Under the pieces are notes generated by a model. The model did no database searches, was not told the DNA's origin, and saw nothing but the letters and a program-made list of their open reading frames with translations. Source: Bacilli bacterium (GTDB lineage: Bacteria > Bacillota_I > Bacilli_A > RF39 > UBA660). From it: a stretch of DNA of 33,778 bases. Shown piece after piece: positions 1 to 7,795 of the stretch (position 1 is its first letter; each line of letters opens with the position of its first letter). The DNA is taken from the NCBI GenBank assembly GCA_022793235.1, contig JAAWCL010000009.1, positions 1 through 33,778 on the forward strand, read 5' to 3'. The translations under genes and the position numbers were made by a program.

Positions 1-1601
1 AGAACGATTTTAGAAAAAGTAAGAACTATTTATTATTAAAAAATAAAGAAGATGTTTTAAAAAAAGCGAATGTTTTATTTTTTTCTGATAGAAAAGAAGA
101 ATATAAAATGATGCAAGAATATGGTTTTAAAAATATAGATTCTTTTAAATCTATTATTTTAGCGGATTCTTATTTTAAAAAGAATAAAAAACAGTTAGAA
201 AAATATCAAATTATTATATTTGGAAGTCAAAGTATACGAACTATTTATTCCTATGGAAAAATAGAATTAGACAATACAATTCATAATTTATGTCAGGATG
301 GAAAAGTTCTTTCTGTTTCCATTCTTGTGGATGATCTTTTTGAGAATACTTTTTATTCTACACATTTATTTGATTCAGAATATAGTAGAAATTGGGAGGA
401 AAAATCAGATTCATATTTTAAACTTTTTGATAAGATAGTTGAAAATGCTTTTATCAATCATGTGATGGAGAAGAAAGGTAAAATTTATAGACAATATCTA
501 GATTATATGGCTTATGAACAGGCAAAGAGAATTTCTTTACCTGTAAAGAAAAGTGATTTGAAAATATTATATTTGGATTCTAGTTATATTGGTGATGATC
601 GAAATCTTCTTGCTAAGGAGTTGGGTTTAAATATTACCTTTCAAGAAGATAATAATTTTAGTTTAGCAAAATATGTTGGAAAACATTTAGGGGATTACGA
701 TATTATTCTTGCAAGTCATATTTATTCTAGTAATCTTCTTCTTATGGGTAAAGAAAGTGTGGAACAATGTAGAAATACAGGTAGGAATTTGACTCTTCTT
801 GTTACATATCAGGAAGAAGGGTTAATTTATCAGACTGAAGATTTTGAATATGAATATGGTGTTCTTGGAAATAAAATTACATTAAATTATATTTATGGTC
901 GTGAAAAGGATAGTGAAGTGTATCAGAAAGAGTTTAGGGTTGCGAGTGATAAGAAAAGTTTAAATGTAAAAAATCAGTATTTACAAAATGCTTATGTAAA
1001 TATGAAAAGTATGATAGAGACTTCTGTTTATCTTTATAACAAAGCCTTACCAAAAAATAAAATTACTGATTTGCGATTTAAGACAGCAGAAGAATATGAT
1101 CGGGAATATCAATTGTTAGAGGAAGCAGATAAAAATCGTAGAAATAAGATTTCTAACTTGATACAAGCTTTTGATGAAATGACAAGTGTTTTATTCTCTT
1201 ATCTTACCTATAAAAAATGTGGTTTAATAAAAGAACCATTGATTGGATTAACTGTTTGTGAGGATGATGTTAGTATTCGAATAGAAAATAATTGTGATGG
1301 TGATGTTTTATGTGCTATTACTTTATTAAAACAATATTTAGGTGGAGATAACATAAGAATTTTTGATGTAGAGGTTCTTACTAAAAAGAAAATACTACAA
1401 GCTCCTGATCGAGTAGGAATTTATATTAAGAAATATGAGAATATGGAAGGTGTTCCTAAGTTATTAAATGAAAAGCAGATGCAAGTTGTTTATTCTATTC
1501 AAAAGAAGGTTGATCATATCATGAAACCTTTAGTAGAAAAAAGAGACTTTGCCATTCGAAATGAGGAACGTTCAAAAGTGTATGTAAAGAAAAGTGAATA
1601 G
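1..1601 (+). CDS. Hypothetical protein, 5' end outside window
   Basis: I do not recognise this protein. The reading frame is open from base 3 to the TAG at 1599-1601, so the gene starts upstream of the window. Met codons occur at 108 and 111, but no ribosome binding site precedes them, so they are probably internal. At least 530 residues are visible. They look soluble, with no membrane segment or signal peptide. The C-terminal part is rich in charged residues and ends in a lysine-rich tail. It is followed after 14 bases by obgE, so the two are probably co-transcribed, but that does not identify its role. Codon use matches its neighbours. The coding call is firm; the function is unknown. Confidence 0.8.
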   Translation, partial: NDFRKSKNYLLLKNKEDVLKKANVLFFSDRKEEYKMMQEYGFKNIDSFKSIILADSYFKKNKKQLEKYQIIIFGSQSIRTIYSYGKIELDNTIHNLCQDGKVLSVSILVDDLFENTFYSTHLFDSEYSRNWEEKSDSYFKLFDKIVENAFINHVMEKKGKIYRQYLDYMAYEQAKRISLPVKKSDLKILYLDSSYIGDDRNLLAKELGLNITFQEDNNFSLAKYVGKHLGDYDIILASHIYSSNLLLMGKESVEQCRNTGRNLTLLVTYQEEGLIYQTEDFEYEYGVLGNKITLNYIYGREKDSEVYQKEFRVASDKKSLNVKNQYLQNAYVNMKSMIETSVYLYNKALPKNKITDLRFKTAEEYDREYQLLEEADKNRRNKISNLIQAFDEMTSVLFSYLTYKKCGLIKEPLIGLTVCEDDVSIRIENNCDGDVLCAITLLKQYLGGDNIRIFDVEVLTKKKILQAPDRVGIYIKKYENMEGVPKLLNEKQMQVVYSIQKKVDHIMKPLVEKRDFAIRNEERSKVYVKKSE

Positions 1602-1615
1602 AAAGGAATGAAGTT

Positions 1616-2893
1616 ATGTTTGTAGATGAGGTTGTAATAAAGGTCGTAGCTGGAAGTGGTGGAGATGGTTGCTGTGCTTTTCGTCGTGAAAAATATGTAG
1701 AAATGGGAGGCCCTTTTGGAGGAAATGGAGGACATGGTTCTAATATTGTTTTTCAAGTTGATGAGGGTCTTCATACTTTGCTTGATTTAAGATATCAAAA
1801 GCTTATTCGTGGTAAAAAAGGTGAAAATGGAGAGGGAAAAAATAGACATGGAAAAAATGCTGGAGATGTGATTATTAAGGTTCCTCTTGGTACTGTTGTT
1901 ACAGATATGGATACTAATCTTGTAATTTGTGATCTAAAATATAAGGGTGATTCTTTTATAGTTTGTCATGGTGGACGTGGTGGTAGAGGAAATACTGCTT
2001 TTAAAACACAGACAAATACTGCTCCTGATTTTGCTGAAAATGGTGAACCTGGTGAAGAAAAGGAAATTAAAGTAGAAGTGAAGATGCTTGCTGATGTGGG
2101 GCTTGTAGGACTTCCAAGTGTTGGTAAGAGTACTTTTATTTCTGTTGTAAGTCGTGCACATCCAAAGATTGCTGCCTATCATTTTACTACTCTTGTTCCT
2201 AATTTGGGAGTTTCTAAGAGTAGAGATGGTTATAGTTTTGTTTTAGCCGATCTTCCAGGATTAATTGAAAATGCTAGTCTTGGAGAGGGACTAGGAGATA
2301 AGTTCTTAAAACATATTGAAAGAACAAAAGTTATTGCACATGTTATAGATATGGCTGGTACAGAGGGACGGGATCCTTATGAAGATTTTCTTTTAATTAA
2401 TAAGGAGCTTGAAAATTTTAATAAAAAACTTTTGAAGAAACCAATGATTATTCTGGCTAATAAGATGGATGTAGAAGGTGCTTCTCATAATTTAGAAAAA
2501 TTTAGAGATCAACTTGATGAAAGTATTAAAATTTTTGAAATGAGTGCTTATACAAAAAAAGGTGTTGAGGAAATCATTGATTATTTGGCAAAAATATTAC
2601 AGAATATGCCTGAAGAACAGTTATTTGAGGAAGAGGAAATGGAGTCGCATGTTCTTTATAAATTTAAAAATGAGAAACCTTATACTATTAGTAAAGAAGG
2701 GGAGGATTTTGTAATTCGTGGCTCTGAGATAGAAAAATTATTTAAAATGACTAAGTTTTCTAGCGAGGAAGGGGCTCGTCGTTTTGCTAAGCGTCTTACT
2801 AGAATGGGAATTGATTCTGAACTTGAAAAAATGGGTGCTAAAGAGGGCGATATGGTTCGTATACTTGATTTTTATTTTGAATATAAGGAATAA
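1616..2893 (+). CDS. obgE: Obg-family GTPase ObgE/CgtA
   Basis: Ribosome-associated GTPase that acts in late 50S assembly and stress signalling. The 425 residues show the three expected parts. A glycine-rich Obg domain covers about residues 1-158 (GSGGDG, GGNGGHGS, GGRGGRGN). A G domain follows, with P-loop GLPSVGKST near residue 165, DLPGLIE as G3, NKMD as G4 and SAYTKKG as G5. A C-terminal OCT domain lies at about 345-425. The length is normal for Gram-positive Obg. The ATG at 1616 follows a GAAAGGAATG-type ribosome site, 14 bases after the upstream gene. All key GTPase motifs are intact, so I expect a functional protein. Confidence 0.97.
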   Translation: MFVDEVVIKVVAGSGGDGCCAFRREKYVEMGGPFGGNGGHGSNIVFQVDEGLHTLLDLRYQKLIRGKKGENGEGKNRHGKNAGDVIIKVPLGTVVTDMDTNLVICDLKYKGDSFIVCHGGRGGRGNTAFKTQTNTAPDFAENGEPGEEKEIKVEVKMLADVGLVGLPSVGKSTFISVVSRAHPKIAAYHFTTLVPNLGVSKSRDGYSFVLADLPGLIENASLGEGLGDKFLKHIERTKVIAHVIDMAGTEGRDPYEDFLLINKELENFNKKLLKKPMIILANKMDVEGASHNLEKFRDQLDESIKIFEMSAYTKKGVEEIIDYLAKILQNMPEEQLFEEEEMESHVLYKFKNEKPYTISKEGEDFVIRGSEIEKLFKMTKFSSEEGARRFAKRLTRMGIDSELEKMGAKEGDMVRILDFYFEYKE

Positions 2894-2895
2894 TT

Positions 2896-3692
2896 ATAAA
2901 AAGTGTTAGATATGGTGTTATTGATTTAAATCATATTGCTAATTTAGAAATAGTTGATAAACCGACATATGGTTCAAGAGAAAAGCAATGGTTTCGTTAT
3001 CATTCTGATCTGGTTCTATTTAAAGAGGAAAAACTTCCTTTTGAGTCAATTAAGGAAATAATTAATGAGTAAATGTCTCTTCAATATGGTCTTTCTAATG
3101 CGTCTTATGATCTTGCTAGATATAATGGAAAAAATGGTATTATTTCACTTGATTTTATAGGAAAAAATGAATTTGTACCCTTTCTTTTTTTACTATTTAA
3201 AAAACCAAAGATTTCTAATGATTTTGTCAACGTGATCGTAATGTGAATAATCAGGGCTTTTTGTATAATGGTAGTTATGTTTTAGCACCAAGATATGATT
3301 CAGCAAACAGTTTTCTAACTTTAACTGCTAGGCATAAATTAGATAGATTTTGTAATAAATATACACAAGATATGCTTGTAAAATATAAGGGATATCGTTC
3401 TAAATTTACTCTTTATCCTGGAACAGTAAAAATGAATGCTATTTCTGTTTTACTTGATTTAAAGTATTCTATTATTGAATACAATAATTTTTATTTGAAA
3501 GAAGGTCTTAAAGATTTAGATGATGAGTTGGCTAAAATATATAATATAAATCTTTCTGAAGCGTTTCAAAAAATGGAATTTTATGATATCAAAGTAGAAA
3601 ATTATTTTAAAAAGTTTATATCAAAGGTATTTGAAGTGAAAAAACAAGAATATGAGGAAAAAGAAAAAACATATCAGTTGTTTATAAGGTAG
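2896..3692 (+). pseudogene. Degraded HipA-like kinase
   Basis: Three pieces in two frames read as one protein. Frame 1 from 2896 contains GSREKQWF and LFKEEK, as in the N-terminal part of HipA-like kinases, but stops at a TAA at 3070-3072. The same frame continues with YGLSNASYDLARYNG and GIISLDF to about 3220. The homology then shifts frame near 3220-3233 and continues as RDRNVNNQGF, a HipA-type catalytic loop (D-R-H/N-x-x-N), and APRYDSANSF, the metal-binding Asp region, ending at the TAG at 3690-3692. No start codon with a ribosome site is visible at the 5' end. The family is known for Ser/Thr kinases, including HipA toxins. With a stop and a frameshift this copy is almost certainly dead. 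The 149-residue frame at 3243-3692 is only its C-terminal remnant. Confidence 0.75.
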
Positions 3693-3772
3693 AATTATTA
3701 AAACTTATATTAAATCTAGAAAAAGATGCTATGTTATGCTATTATTATTTTAGTGAAAGAGGAGGAATAAAG

Positions 3773-4498
3773 ATGAGTGGACATTCAAAATGGGCAACAA
3801 TTCATAGAAAAAAGGGGGAGCTTGATGCAGCTCGTGGTAAGGTGTTTCAAAAACTAGCCAAAGAAATTTATGTGGCAGCAAAAAGTGGTAGTCCTGATCC
3901 TGACAGTAATGCATCTTTAAGAATGGTGATTGAAAAGGCAAGAAGTGCTAATATGCCTAAGGATAATATTGAGAAGGCTATTCAAAAGGCTAAAGGGGCA
4001 ACAGAAGGAGAGCATTATGATGCTATTCGGTATGAAGGATATGGTCCAAGTGGTGTTGCTGTTATGGTTGATTGCTTAACAGATAATAAAAATAGAACAG
4101 CTAGTGATGTTCGAAGTACCTTTACAAAACGTGGAGGTAATCTTGGAACAAGTGGAAGTGTAAGTTATTTGTTTGAACGTCGTGGTATTATAGATATTCC
4201 GAGTGATTATAATGAAGAGGATGTTATGATGACTGCTCTTGATCATGGAGCGCTTGATTTTGTATTGATAGATAATGTTTATGAGATTGTTACTTCAGCT
4301 GAAAATTTTATTAAGGTAAAAAAAGCCTTAGAAGATGTGGGAGTTCGAGAATTTTTAACGAGTGAAGTTACTTTTATTCCAACGAATACAGTAGGAATAG
4401 ATGATGAGGAACAAAAAGAAAAAATTCATAATCTAATAGAACAATTAGAAGAATTAGATGATGTTCAAGATGTCTTTTGTAATTTAAAAGAGTCTTAG
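3773..4498 (+). CDS. yebC: YebC/PmpR-family protein
   Basis: YebC-family protein of 241 residues, the usual length. It begins with the family signature MSGHSKWATIHRKKGELDAA, and the GSPDPDSN and MPKDNIEKAI segments are present. I chose the ATG at 3773 because GAGGAGG lies just upstream and the protein then begins exactly at the family signature. A longer frame from 3731 has no ribosome site. Members have been described as transcriptional regulators and, more recently, as ribosome-associated factors that help translate proline stretches. Which role applies here cannot be told from sequence. It is a solo gene after the broken HipA-like kinase, 15 bases before the deacetylase gene. Confidence 0.95.
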   Translation: MSGHSKWATIHRKKGELDAARGKVFQKLAKEIYVAAKSGSPDPDSNASLRMVIEKARSANMPKDNIEKAIQKAKGATEGEHYDAIRYEGYGPSGVAVMVDCLTDNKNRTASDVRSTFTKRGGNLGTSGSVSYLFERRGIIDIPSDYNEEDVMMTALDHGALDFVLIDNVYEIVTSAENFIKVKKALEDVGVREFLTSEVTFIPTNTVGIDDEEQKEKIHNLIEQLEELDDVQDVFCNLKES

Positions 4499-4513
4499 TT
4501 TATAGGTAAATTT

Positions 4514-6214
4514 ATGAACAGGATAAGAAAAGAAAAAAAGGATAAGAAAAAATTAGGAAAAAAGAGTATTCTTCTATTTATAGTCATTTTCGTTTTTTTG
4601 TTATTTGCGGGTGCTTTTACTTTATATAAATATAAAGAGGTAGAAAAGCGTAAAACTTTAATAGTTGAAATAGATAAAAATTATAATCCATATGTTAAAA
4701 TTAGGAAAGATACTAATCTTTATACAAAGGATTTAGAGCAAATAGGTGAGATTTCTAAAGATATAGATATAGAAATTGAAAGAGATACACAAAAGGATTT
4801 TGCTTATTATAAAGTAAAAGATACAGAGTATTATGTTTATTATAAAGATGTAAAAAAGATCAAAAAACTGAGTGAACATGATACATATATACATTATATT
4901 ATGCTTAATAAAAATGCAGAAACAAAGAAAAATGCAAAACTTTATTTTGATGATCAAAAATATATTTTAATGAAAGATTCTATAACATTACCAATAAAAT
5001 TTATTGAGGGAAATTATTATTATGTAAAATATTTAAATAAGCTTTTTAAAATTAATGAAAAAGATATTAAAGAAGTTGTTGAAAGTAAAAATAGTGAGGA
5101 GATTGATGCTAATTATATTAGTTTAATTCATTATAGTCATGTAGCAGATACCTGTGTAAATGATGATTGTGTTACAACTAAATCTTTAGAAGAACAATTA
5201 CAGTTTTTAAAAGAAAATAATTATTATGCTATAAATGTATCAGAATATAAGAATTGGTTAAATGGGAATATAAGATTAAAAGAGAAGGCTATACTTTTAA
5301 TGGCAACTAATGATAATGACATTTTAAAAAATCTAAATGAAAAATATAATCATTTTGTTAATATAGTTGGTCTTGATTCTGGTATTGTATTCGTTGATAA
5401 TAATATGAAGACTACAAAAGAAAGCAGGTTGGATCAATTATCTAGATATTCTATTAAAAGTTATACAACAATAGATAATTTTCAAAAAATGGTTTTAGGA
5501 GAGAATGTAGTAGAAGTAAAACAGGAAGAGAAAGAACAAACACCTGCTACTGGTGAACAAAAAATAGCAGTTATTAATTATCATTTCTTTTATGATGGGT
5601 CAAAGGAAGGTTGTAATGAGAATATTTGTTTGGATATAAAGAATTTTAGAGAACAGCTTAATTATTTAAGAGATAATCATTATAAGACTTTGACTATGGA
5701 TGAATATAGAAAGTGGATGTATGGAGAAATTGAGCTTCCAGAAAAAAGTGTTTTACTTACTATTGATGATGGGGCTTTTGGTACAGGGCGTCATAATGGA
5801 AACCATTTAATTCCTATTTTAGAAGAATATAAGATGCATGCAACTTTATTTTTAATAGCAGGTTGGTGGGATATCAATAATTATCGTTCAGAATATTTAG
5901 ATATAGAGTCTCATACTTTTGATATGCATAATACAGGAGATTGTGGTAAGGCTCAAATGATTTGTTATGGATATGATCATTTAGTAGAGGATTTGCAAAA
6001 GTCTGTTGATGTAATTGGTAGTAAAAAGGCTTTTTGTTTTCCTTTTTATACTTATGATGATAAAGCGATACAGGCTGTAAAAGATGTGGGATTTTCTCTA
6101 GCATTTATTGGGGGAAATCGTAAGTCTAAACGAAGTGATTATAACTGGAAAATTCCAAGATATCCTATTTATAAAAATACTTCTTTACAACAGTTTATTC
6201 ATATGGTAAGTTAA
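4514..6214 (+). CDS. Membrane-anchored protein with two polysaccharide-deacetylase domains
   Basis: This 566-residue protein starts with a Lys-rich cytoplasmic tail and one membrane helix (about residues 19-40), so the bulk should be extracellular. An SH3-like segment follows (about 50-115). Two related NodB-type halves come next. The first (about 195-300) has HYSHV and LMATNDND where a catalytic TFDDG would sit, so it looks inactive. The second (about 350-566) has INYHFFYDG, LLTIDDGAFG with the catalytic and metal Asp pair, and ESHTFDMHN as the His motif. It probably deacetylates peptidoglycan or a surface polysaccharide; the substrate cannot be read from sequence. A terminator follows at 6261. 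Confidence 0.85.
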   Translation: MNRIRKEKKDKKKLGKKSILLFIVIFVFLLFAGAFTLYKYKEVEKRKTLIVEIDKNYNPYVKIRKDTNLYTKDLEQIGEISKDIDIEIERDTQKDFAYYKVKDTEYYVYYKDVKKIKKLSEHDTYIHYIMLNKNAETKKNAKLYFDDQKYILMKDSITLPIKFIEGNYYYVKYLNKLFKINEKDIKEVVESKNSEEIDANYISLIHYSHVADTCVNDDCVTTKSLEEQLQFLKENNYYAINVSEYKNWLNGNIRLKEKAILLMATNDNDILKNLNEKYNHFVNIVGLDSGIVFVDNNMKTTKESRLDQLSRYSIKSYTTIDNFQKMVLGENVVEVKQEEKEQTPATGEQKIAVINYHFFYDGSKEGCNENICLDIKNFREQLNYLRDNHYKTLTMDEYRKWMYGEIELPEKSVLLTIDDGAFGTGRHNGNHLIPILEEYKMHATLFLIAGWWDINNYRSEYLDIESHTFDMHNTGDCGKAQMICYGYDHLVEDLQKSVDVIGSKKAFCFPFYTYDDKAIQAVKDVGFSLAFIGGNRKSKRSDYNWKIPRYPIYKNTSLQQFIHMVS

Positions 6215-6260
6215 GCATATAGTAAATTCTTTATTTTTTTGTTATTATATTTAAAAAGTG

Positions 6261-6294
6261 GTTAATCTAATATTTTGTGGATTAGCTCTTTTTT
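6261..6294 (+). terminator. Rho-independent terminator after the deacetylase gene
   Basis: GTTAATC at 6261-6267 pairs with GATTAGC at 6280-6286 (seven pairs, one G-U) and is followed by CTCTTTTTT. It separates the deacetylase transcript from cassette C1. Confidence 0.65.
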
Positions 6295-6317
6295 ATTAAG
6301 TATAGTATACTAAAGAA

Positions 6318-6347
6318 GTAGTATATAGGCGAATTTTATTATACTAC
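6318..6347. repeat. Inverted repeat upstream of cassette C1
   Basis: GTAGTATA (6318-6325) and TATACTAC (6340-6347) form a perfect 8-bp inverted repeat with a 14-base loop, ending 13 bases before cassette C1. A related sequence precedes C4: both places have a TATA-TAAAGA-GTAGTATA string as the left arm. It could be a recombination or structural signal, or chance in AT-rich DNA. Confidence 0.45.
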
Positions 6348-6360
6348 ATAGGGTGTAAGA

Positions 6361-6519
6361 TTTTACGGTGATAGTACAGTTTTTATTGATGCTTTTAAAC
6401 CATGGGTTTCAAAGGGTGGCTCATGGTATTATGGAAGTCAAAATGGGGTTTTTTCATTTCATGTATATTATGGTTCTTTTATTTATGATCAAGGAAGTCG
6501 GTTGGGTAATATACTATAA
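6361..6519 (+). repeat. Variable-domain cassette C1
   Basis: First of five related cassettes. It begins TTTTACGGTGAT and has 44 codons before GGAAGTCGGTTGG at 6493. It ends with TAA at 6517-6519. The translated frame starts FYGDSTVF, carries W at 15, G at 19, 25, 29 and 38, F at 31 and GSRL at 45-48, and ends GNIL. The in-frame TAG at 6349 and the lack of ATG, GTG or TTG before the cassette mean that it cannot be translated as it stands. It resembles the C-terminal core of an FGE-like or C-type-lectin variable domain without the rest of the protein. C1 and C2 lie in tandem 239 bases apart. I read it as a silent donor segment; a decayed gene end is the alternative. Confidence 0.8.
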
Positions 6520-6572
6520 TATAATAGAATTTTAAATTACTAAAATATTGGTAATTGATGAGATATTATAGA
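6520..6572 (+). repeat. 3' flank element of cassette C1
   Basis: The bases after the C1 stop closely match those after the C2 stop (6765-6811). Both run through ATAATA, an AATTTAAATTA-type block, GGT(A/G)ATTGAT and TATT(A/G)TAGA. Here AATTAC and GTAATT can pair as a short stem. This shared non-coding tail suggests that the duplicated unit extends beyond the coding cassette. Confidence 0.55.
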
Positions 6573-6599
6573 CGAGATTGTTTAGGTAAAATTAAATGC

Positions 6600-6764
6600 T
6601 TTTACGGTGATTATTCTAACTTTGTTTTTCCAACAGGGTCTTGGGCCTATCATGGTTGTCAATGGTATGATGGTGTTTTTACAGGGGAGTTTGCTTTTTT
6701 GGGTAATATAGGTTTTGCACTTTATAAACATGGAAGTCGGTTGGCTTTTATTACTACAATATAA
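6600..6764 (+). repeat. Variable-domain cassette C2
   Basis: Second cassette, with the same ends as C1: TTTTACGGTGAT at 6600 and GGAAGTCGGTTGG at 6732, exactly 132 bases apart as in C1, C3 and C5. The reading frame gives FYGDYSNF, then SWAYHG, WYDG, TGEFAF and HGSRL, ending FITTI and TAA at 6762-6764. A TTG at 6555 and ATG at 6558 lie in frame upstream, allowing a 69-codon ORF. However, no ribosome site precedes them, and that leader lies in the 3' flank of C1, so translation is doubtful. The interior differs from C1 at most positions except the W/G/F framework. The ATA-rich tail resembles that of C1. Confidence 0.8.
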
Positions 6765-6811
6765 TAAAATTTAAATTATTATTTTTATGGTGATTGATAA
6801 GGTATTGTAGA
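6765..6811 (+). repeat. 3' flank element of cassette C2
   Basis: Homologous to the flank after C1. The possible stem is AATTAT with GTGATT, which keeps pairing through two G-U pairs where C1 has A-T or G-C pairs. It ends in TATTGTAGA at 6803-6811. Confidence 0.5.
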
Positions 6812-6877
6812 AATTTAATTCTTTTCTATTTAATTTTGGACAAATTTTGAAATGATTATAAGTCTTATTATTGGAAA

Positions 6878-6905
6878 TTGACTTTTTTTGCTTTTCCTAT
6901 ATAAT
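6878..6905 (+). promoter_or_regulatory. Promoter of the triple-HTH gene
   Basis: TTGACT at 6878-6883, a 16-base spacer and TATAAT at 6900-6905 make a good sigma-A-type promoter. A second TATAAT follows at 6905-6910. Confidence 0.7.
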
Positions 6906-6931
6906 ATAATGTTGTGTGAGGGGGGAAGGGC

Positions 6932-7705
6932 ATGGAATTGTCTGAAAAAAAATTAATTCATTTTATTGATTCTTTTTATACAAATCATTTACTTGATTTT
7001 TATTCATATAAGAAATTACGTATTGCTATTCATTTTTATTATCATGATGTTTGTTATAGAGAGTTAGAAAAAATTTATAAGACAAGTACTCATTTTATTC
7101 ATCAATCTATTCACGGAGATTTGGTAGAAAGATTTTTAGGAGAGGAGTTTTATAATTTATTACAAGATAAAATTCGCTCTCATAATCGTAATACTCGTGG
7201 AATAGGAGCTTTGTTTGCTATTAAATCGTTATCAGATGAAGAGTTGTTGTCTATTAGTATTGTAAAAAATGTTAATACTGAGATTCATACTGTAAGAGAA
7301 TTAAAAATGATGAAAACCTCTATTTTATATTTGGAGAAAAGTCTTACTTATACTCAAATGGCTTCTATTTTAGGGTATAGTAAATCTTCTATTGGTAATT
7401 ATTTGACAAGTGAGCATTTGCAAGATTTATTGAGAGAAGAATATTATAATTTTATTATTCAAAAGCTTTCTGATAAATATTCTGTTTTATCTAGTGATCT
7501 TGCTACAAAAAAGGAGAAGCTCGTTCAATTGCTTCAATTTATAGAAAAAGAACAATTCTCTTTAGAAGAATTAAGAAAGATAGATTTTTATTCTTTTGCT
7601 TCTCAATTTGATATAGATTCTTCTTTTATATATTCTTATTTTAATACTACTTATTTTGAAGAATTATTATTTCGTTCTTGTAATAAAAATACTAAAGGAA
7701 AGTAG
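6932..7705 (+). CDS. Protein with three SpoIIID-like helix-turn-helix repeats
   Basis: This 257-residue protein has no recognised name. It appears to be built from three related units. Unit one has YRELEKIYKTSTHFIHQSI, unit two has YTQMASILGYSKSSIGNYL, and the weaker unit three has FYSFASQFDIDSSFIYSYF. Each is followed by a helix such as LQDLLREEYYNFI. Unit two strongly resembles the SpoIIID-type DNA-binding helix-turn-helix. The ATG at 6932 follows an unusually G-rich ribosome site (GAGGGGGGAAGGG). It has its own promoter and a terminator overlapping its stop codon, so it is a single-gene unit. It could be a DNA-binding regulator. It lies immediately downstream of cassettes C1 and C2, but a link is speculative. 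Confidence 0.75.
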   Translation: MELSEKKLIHFIDSFYTNHLLDFYSYKKLRIAIHFYYHDVCYRELEKIYKTSTHFIHQSIHGDLVERFLGEEFYNLLQDKIRSHNRNTRGIGALFAIKSLSDEELLSISIVKNVNTEIHTVRELKMMKTSILYLEKSLTYTQMASILGYSKSSIGNYLTSEHLQDLLREEYYNFIIQKLSDKYSVLSSDLATKKEKLVQLLQFIEKEQFSLEELRKIDFYSFASQFDIDSSFIYSYFNTTYFEELLFRSCNKNTKGK

Positions 7706-7724
7706 AAAAATATTTCCTTTTTTT
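7694..7724 (+). terminator. Terminator overlapping the triple-HTH stop codon
   Basis: AAAGGAAA (7694-7701) and TTTCCTTT (7713-7720) form a perfect 8-bp stem followed by a T run. Confidence 0.75.
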
Positions 7725-7766
7725 GTATAAATAAGAAGTAGTCTTTTTTTTTCTATCTTTTTACGT

Positions 7767-7772
7767 TATAAT
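7767..7772 (+). promoter_or_regulatory. Promoter -10 for ruvAB
   Basis: TATAAT at 7767-7772 lies 24 bases before the ruvA start. The -35 region is T-rich without a clear TTGACA. It is the only start signal seen between the terminator at 7694 and ruvA. Confidence 0.5.
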
Positions 7773-7795
7773 ATAAAGGAAATGAGGTAAGACAT

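Noticed and set aside
3219-3246. TGA in the HipA-like remnant as a Trp codon (altered genetic code)
   Set aside because: The homology changes frame at this place, so the TGA triplets are explained by the frameshift; intact genes contain no in-frame TGA.
3243-3692. 149-residue frame as a real gene
   Set aside because: Its start GTG is inside the catalytic loop homologous to HipA-like kinases and the matching N-terminal part lies upstream in another frame, so it is a pseudogene fragment.
6783-6797. TTTTTATGGTGATTG as the left end of a sixth cassette
   Set aside because: It resembles TTTTACGGTGATTG by chance or as part of the C2 tail, but no FYGD-like frame or GGAAGTCGG end follows.
6349-6811. 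C1 and C2 as an ordinary prophage tail-fibre or DGR gene
   Set aside because: There is no phage gene, no reverse transcriptase and no N-terminal part of any protein nearby, and C1 has an in-frame stop just upstream. The cassettes stand alone.
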